Below, one piece after another: positions 62,513 through 64,000 of a stretch of 64,000 bases of DNA. This stretch comes from Ardenticatenaceae bacterium (lineage in GTDB: Bacteria > Chloroflexota > Anaerolineae > Promineifilales > Promineifilaceae): positions 147,174 through 211,173 of the forward strand of contig JACKCB010000006.1 in NCBI GenBank assembly GCA_020634235.1. Direction: 5' to 3'. The position numbers and the translations under genes are program-made. Within the stretch, counting starts at the first letter, position 1, and every line of letters starts with the position of its first letter. A model generated the notes under the pieces. The model was not told the DNA's origin. It saw only the letters and a list, made by a program, of their open reading frames with translations, and made no database searches.

Positions 62513-62708
62513 CGGCGTGGAGAGCGCCTATGCCCTGCAGGCCGGCCGGGAGATCCGCATCCTGGTCAAGCCGGGGACGATTGACGACCTGGGGGCCATG
62601 CGGCTATCGAAAGATATCTCGAAAAGCATTGAAGACAGCATGCAGTACCCAGGCCAGATTCAAGTGACGGTCATCCGGGAGACCCGGGCCGTGGGTTTTG
62701 CCAAGTAA
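62433..62708 (+). pseudogene. rny: C-terminal fragment of ribonuclease Y
   Basis: 91 codons in frame, without a start. RPGARRESLENYIKRV, LEEIAKSFDGVESAYALQ, AGREIRILVKP and the closing QVTVIRETRAVGFAK match the C-terminal end of RNase Y very closely. The KH and HD domains that lie before it in the ~500-residue enzyme are missing. The match begins on the RPG encoded by the palindrome itself. A strong terminator follows. Confidence 0.85.
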
Positions 62709-62739
62709 AGTCCGGCGCACATTTCAAACAGTGGCCGTA

Positions 62740-62787
62740 GAAACGCCTGGTCATCGCCGCAGTGGCAATGACCAGGCGTTTCCTTTT
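62740..62787 (+). terminator. Intrinsic terminator after the RNase Y fragment
   Basis: A 19-bp stem with one mismatch (62740-62758 with 62764-62782), a 5-nt loop and CTTTT. Its presence suggests that the RNase Y 3' end and its terminator moved as one block. It can also serve the convergent DUF1858 gene. Confidence 0.8.
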
Positions 62788-62808
62788 GGGGGCGGCCCCA
62801 GCTGGTTA

Positions 62809-63042
62809 TCAGCTGGTAGGTGGGATCGACCCGGCCGGGGAATCGATCGCAGCTGCCAGACGGCCGGCAAATTCCTCTACTGAGACGCCATAAACCAAAG
62901 CAGCGTCGACAATGGTGTAAAACGGCGCTACCACGCAGCCGACACAGGCCATATTGTACGCCTGGAACACCTGCGCCGTTTGTGGCCAGCGGTCCAGAAC
63001 ATCTGAAATTGTCATTTCAGTCAGGGAAGTTGGTTCCACCAT
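62809..63042 (-). CDS. DUF1858-type small protein (2)
   Basis: 77 residues from ATG 63042 (GAGG with a 6-nt spacer; GTG at 63081 is an alternative). MTISDVLDRWPQTAQVFQAYNMACVGCVVAPF aligns with the protein at 60912 over its whole length, including CxxC. Encoded between the RNase Y fragment and the Crp/Fnr gene. Confidence 0.8.
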   Translation of the reverse strand: MVEPTSLTEMTISDVLDRWPQTAQVFQAYNMACVGCVVAPFYTIVDAALVYGVSVEEFAGRLAAAIDSPAGSIPPTS

Positions 63043-63148
63043 AGCTTGCCTCAATCTCGTGTTGCCAGGCTGCCCTACCACGGGCAGACGGGCAGCCGCT
63101 TTGCTGCCGCCGAATACCGAGAACCAAAACGCACGGCACTTTCGTCCC

Positions 63149-63883
63149 TCATCCGGCGGCCTCGTCCGTGGCGCCGGGGCCAGGCAGCGCCGTGTCTCCA
63201 GCGATAATCACCATTTCGTGCGCTTTGCACAGCACCACGCGCATCCGGCCGCTGCTCACCAGGCCAGCCTGCTCCCATTTGCTCATGATCCGGCTGACGT
63301 TATACAGGTTGGTGCCGGTCATTTGGGCCAGGTCCTCACGCGAAAGCGGCATGTCTATCAACACGCCTTCTGGCACGCGGCGGCCAAACTGGCGCACCAG
63401 CCGCAGCAGGGTGCGGGCAATGCGCTGCTCCACCTGCTGAGTCGCCAGGTCCTGGTTGCGCGCCTGCAAACGGGCAAAGCGCCGGCCTATCATTTCCAGC
63501 CCGTTCAACGCCAACTGCGGATACTGGTGCATCAACTGCAACATCGTCGCCTGGTCCCAGCCAATGGCCAGGCAAGGCTCGATGGCCTCAGCCGACAGGG
63601 GAAAGGTCATGTGGCTCAGGGCCACAATGATGCCCAACCCCTCGCCCGGTCCCAGATAGTTAACGATGACCTGCTCCCCGGCCGGGGTGACCTGCACCAG
63701 CTTCACCCGCCCCGAATGCAGCACATACATCGTCAGTGCCGCCTCTCCCTGATGAAAGAAGTAGCTGCCCTTATCCACCCGCTTTTGGTAACCACGCGCC
63801 AATACATCCTGGCACGTCTCCGGTGGGAGGTCCTGAAATAAGAAGCAGGTGGTCAAAATGCCGGGGTCGGTCACAGACGTCAT
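63149..63883 (-). CDS. Crp/Fnr family regulator
   Basis: 244 residues from ATG 63883 (the frame extends to 63919). A cyclic-nucleotide-binding-like beta-roll (YFFHQGEAALTMYVLHSGRVKLV, GEQVIVNYLGPGEGLG) precedes a long dimer helix and a helix-turn-helix with LSREDLAQMTGTNLYNVSRIMSKWEQ, whose VSR is typical of Fnr/Dnr recognition helices. The N-terminal Cys cluster of Fnr is absent, so it is more like Dnr/NarR or CRP types. It is the prime candidate for binding the palindromes upstream of nosZ. Confidence 0.88.
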   Translation of the reverse strand: MTSVTDPGILTTCFLFQDLPPETCQDVLARGYQKRVDKGSYFFHQGEAALTMYVLHSGRVKLVQVTPAGEQVIVNYLGPGEGLGIIVALSHMTFPLSAEAIEPCLAIGWDQATMLQLMHQYPQLALNGLEMIGRRFARLQARNQDLATQQVEQRIARTLLRLVRQFGRRVPEGVLIDMPLSREDLAQMTGTNLYNVSRIMSKWEQAGLVSSGRMRVVLCKAHEMVIIAGDTALPGPGATDEAAG

Positions 63884-63928
63884 CAGAACATAGTAGCATA
63901 GAACAGCCACAACGCACATAATCGCCGC

Positions 63929-64000
63929 CCCCGGCCGGGGCGGGGCCGCCTGCCCCTGTGGGCGGCGCTGCTGGTGGGGGCGGTCATTGGCCTGGTGTCT
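63929..64000 (+). other. Near-identical copy of part of the TauE gene at the window edge
   Basis: 72 bp match 50422-50493 with three mismatches; the last 51 bp (63950-64000) are identical to 50443-50493. Translation gives RPGRGRLPLWAALLV against RPGRARLPLWAALLV. The match begins at a CCCCGGCCGGGG palindrome. Upstream of that point is the promoter side of the Crp/Fnr gene and no TauE sequence. Confidence 0.8.

Overview
The window is a GC-rich (about 65 % by eye), gene-dense bacterial stretch, most likely from a member of Chloroflexota (Anaerolineae or a relative). That placement is an inference from the protein style, the clade II NosZ and the mix of glycan genes; no rRNA, tRNA or CRISPR array is visible. 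Nearly all genes up to 49.2 kb lie on the + strand with 1-14 bp overlaps or very short gaps, as in long operons. The most striking base-level feature is the palindrome CCGGCCGG (usually CCCGGCCGGG), which recurs every few hundred bases inside and between genes and gives the proteins frequent PAG, RPG and PGR tripeptides.

1-49.2 kb is a very large surface-polysaccharide locus. It holds two O-antigen ligase/polymerase-like proteins (at the left edge and at 42.1-43.5 kb), an ABC exporter pair (2.9-5.1 kb), and about a dozen glycosyltransferases. There are seven sulfotransferase-like proteins (four in a row at 7.0-10.4 kb, two at 25.4-27.2 kb, one at 35.1 kb). Nonulosonic-acid genes follow at 16.7-19.3 kb: a CMP-sugar synthetase, then a NeuB synthase fused to a xylose-isomerase-like barrel. 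A FAAL-ACP-FAAL set (19.4-23.1 kb), an O-acetyltransferase, two GNAT-like proteins, two polysaccharide deacetylases, three or four methyltransferases, a beta-helix protein and lipoproteins fill in the rest. A Wzz/tyrosine autokinase (46.6-48.6 kb) closes the set. Together they suggest a long, sulfated, acylated, acidic exopolysaccharide with export and chain-length control.

49.2-49.6 kb is a non-coding boundary: an intrinsic terminator followed by three large hairpins.

50-53.6 kb, mostly on the - strand, is a compact thiol/sulfur-flavoured operon: a GcvH-like lipoyl protein, two DGC-domain Cys proteins, an OsmC-like protein, a CxxC thioredoxin-fold protein and an ArsR regulator. A TauE/SafE permease converges on it. 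I do not recognise this set as a described pathway.

53.9-62.2 kb is a clade II nitrous-oxide-reduction cluster: nosZ with a lipoprotein-type signal, a 4-TM protein, nosD, nosF, nosY, nosL, a lipoprotein cytochrome c, a DUF1858 protein and an NnrS-like membrane protein. A Crp/Fnr regulator lies at 63.1-63.9 kb. The 270-bp region between the thiol operon and nosZ carries two 5-4-5 palindromes of FNR geometry, each centred at about -41.5/-42.5 of a divergent promoter, so both operons look like one regulon.

62.3-64 kb contains two gene fragments that begin or end exactly at a CCCGGCCGGG palindrome: a truncated cyclase-like N-terminus joined to the C-terminus of RNase Y, and, at the right edge, a near-identical copy of part of the TauE gene. 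These are either recombination products at the repeated palindrome or assembly misjoins there.
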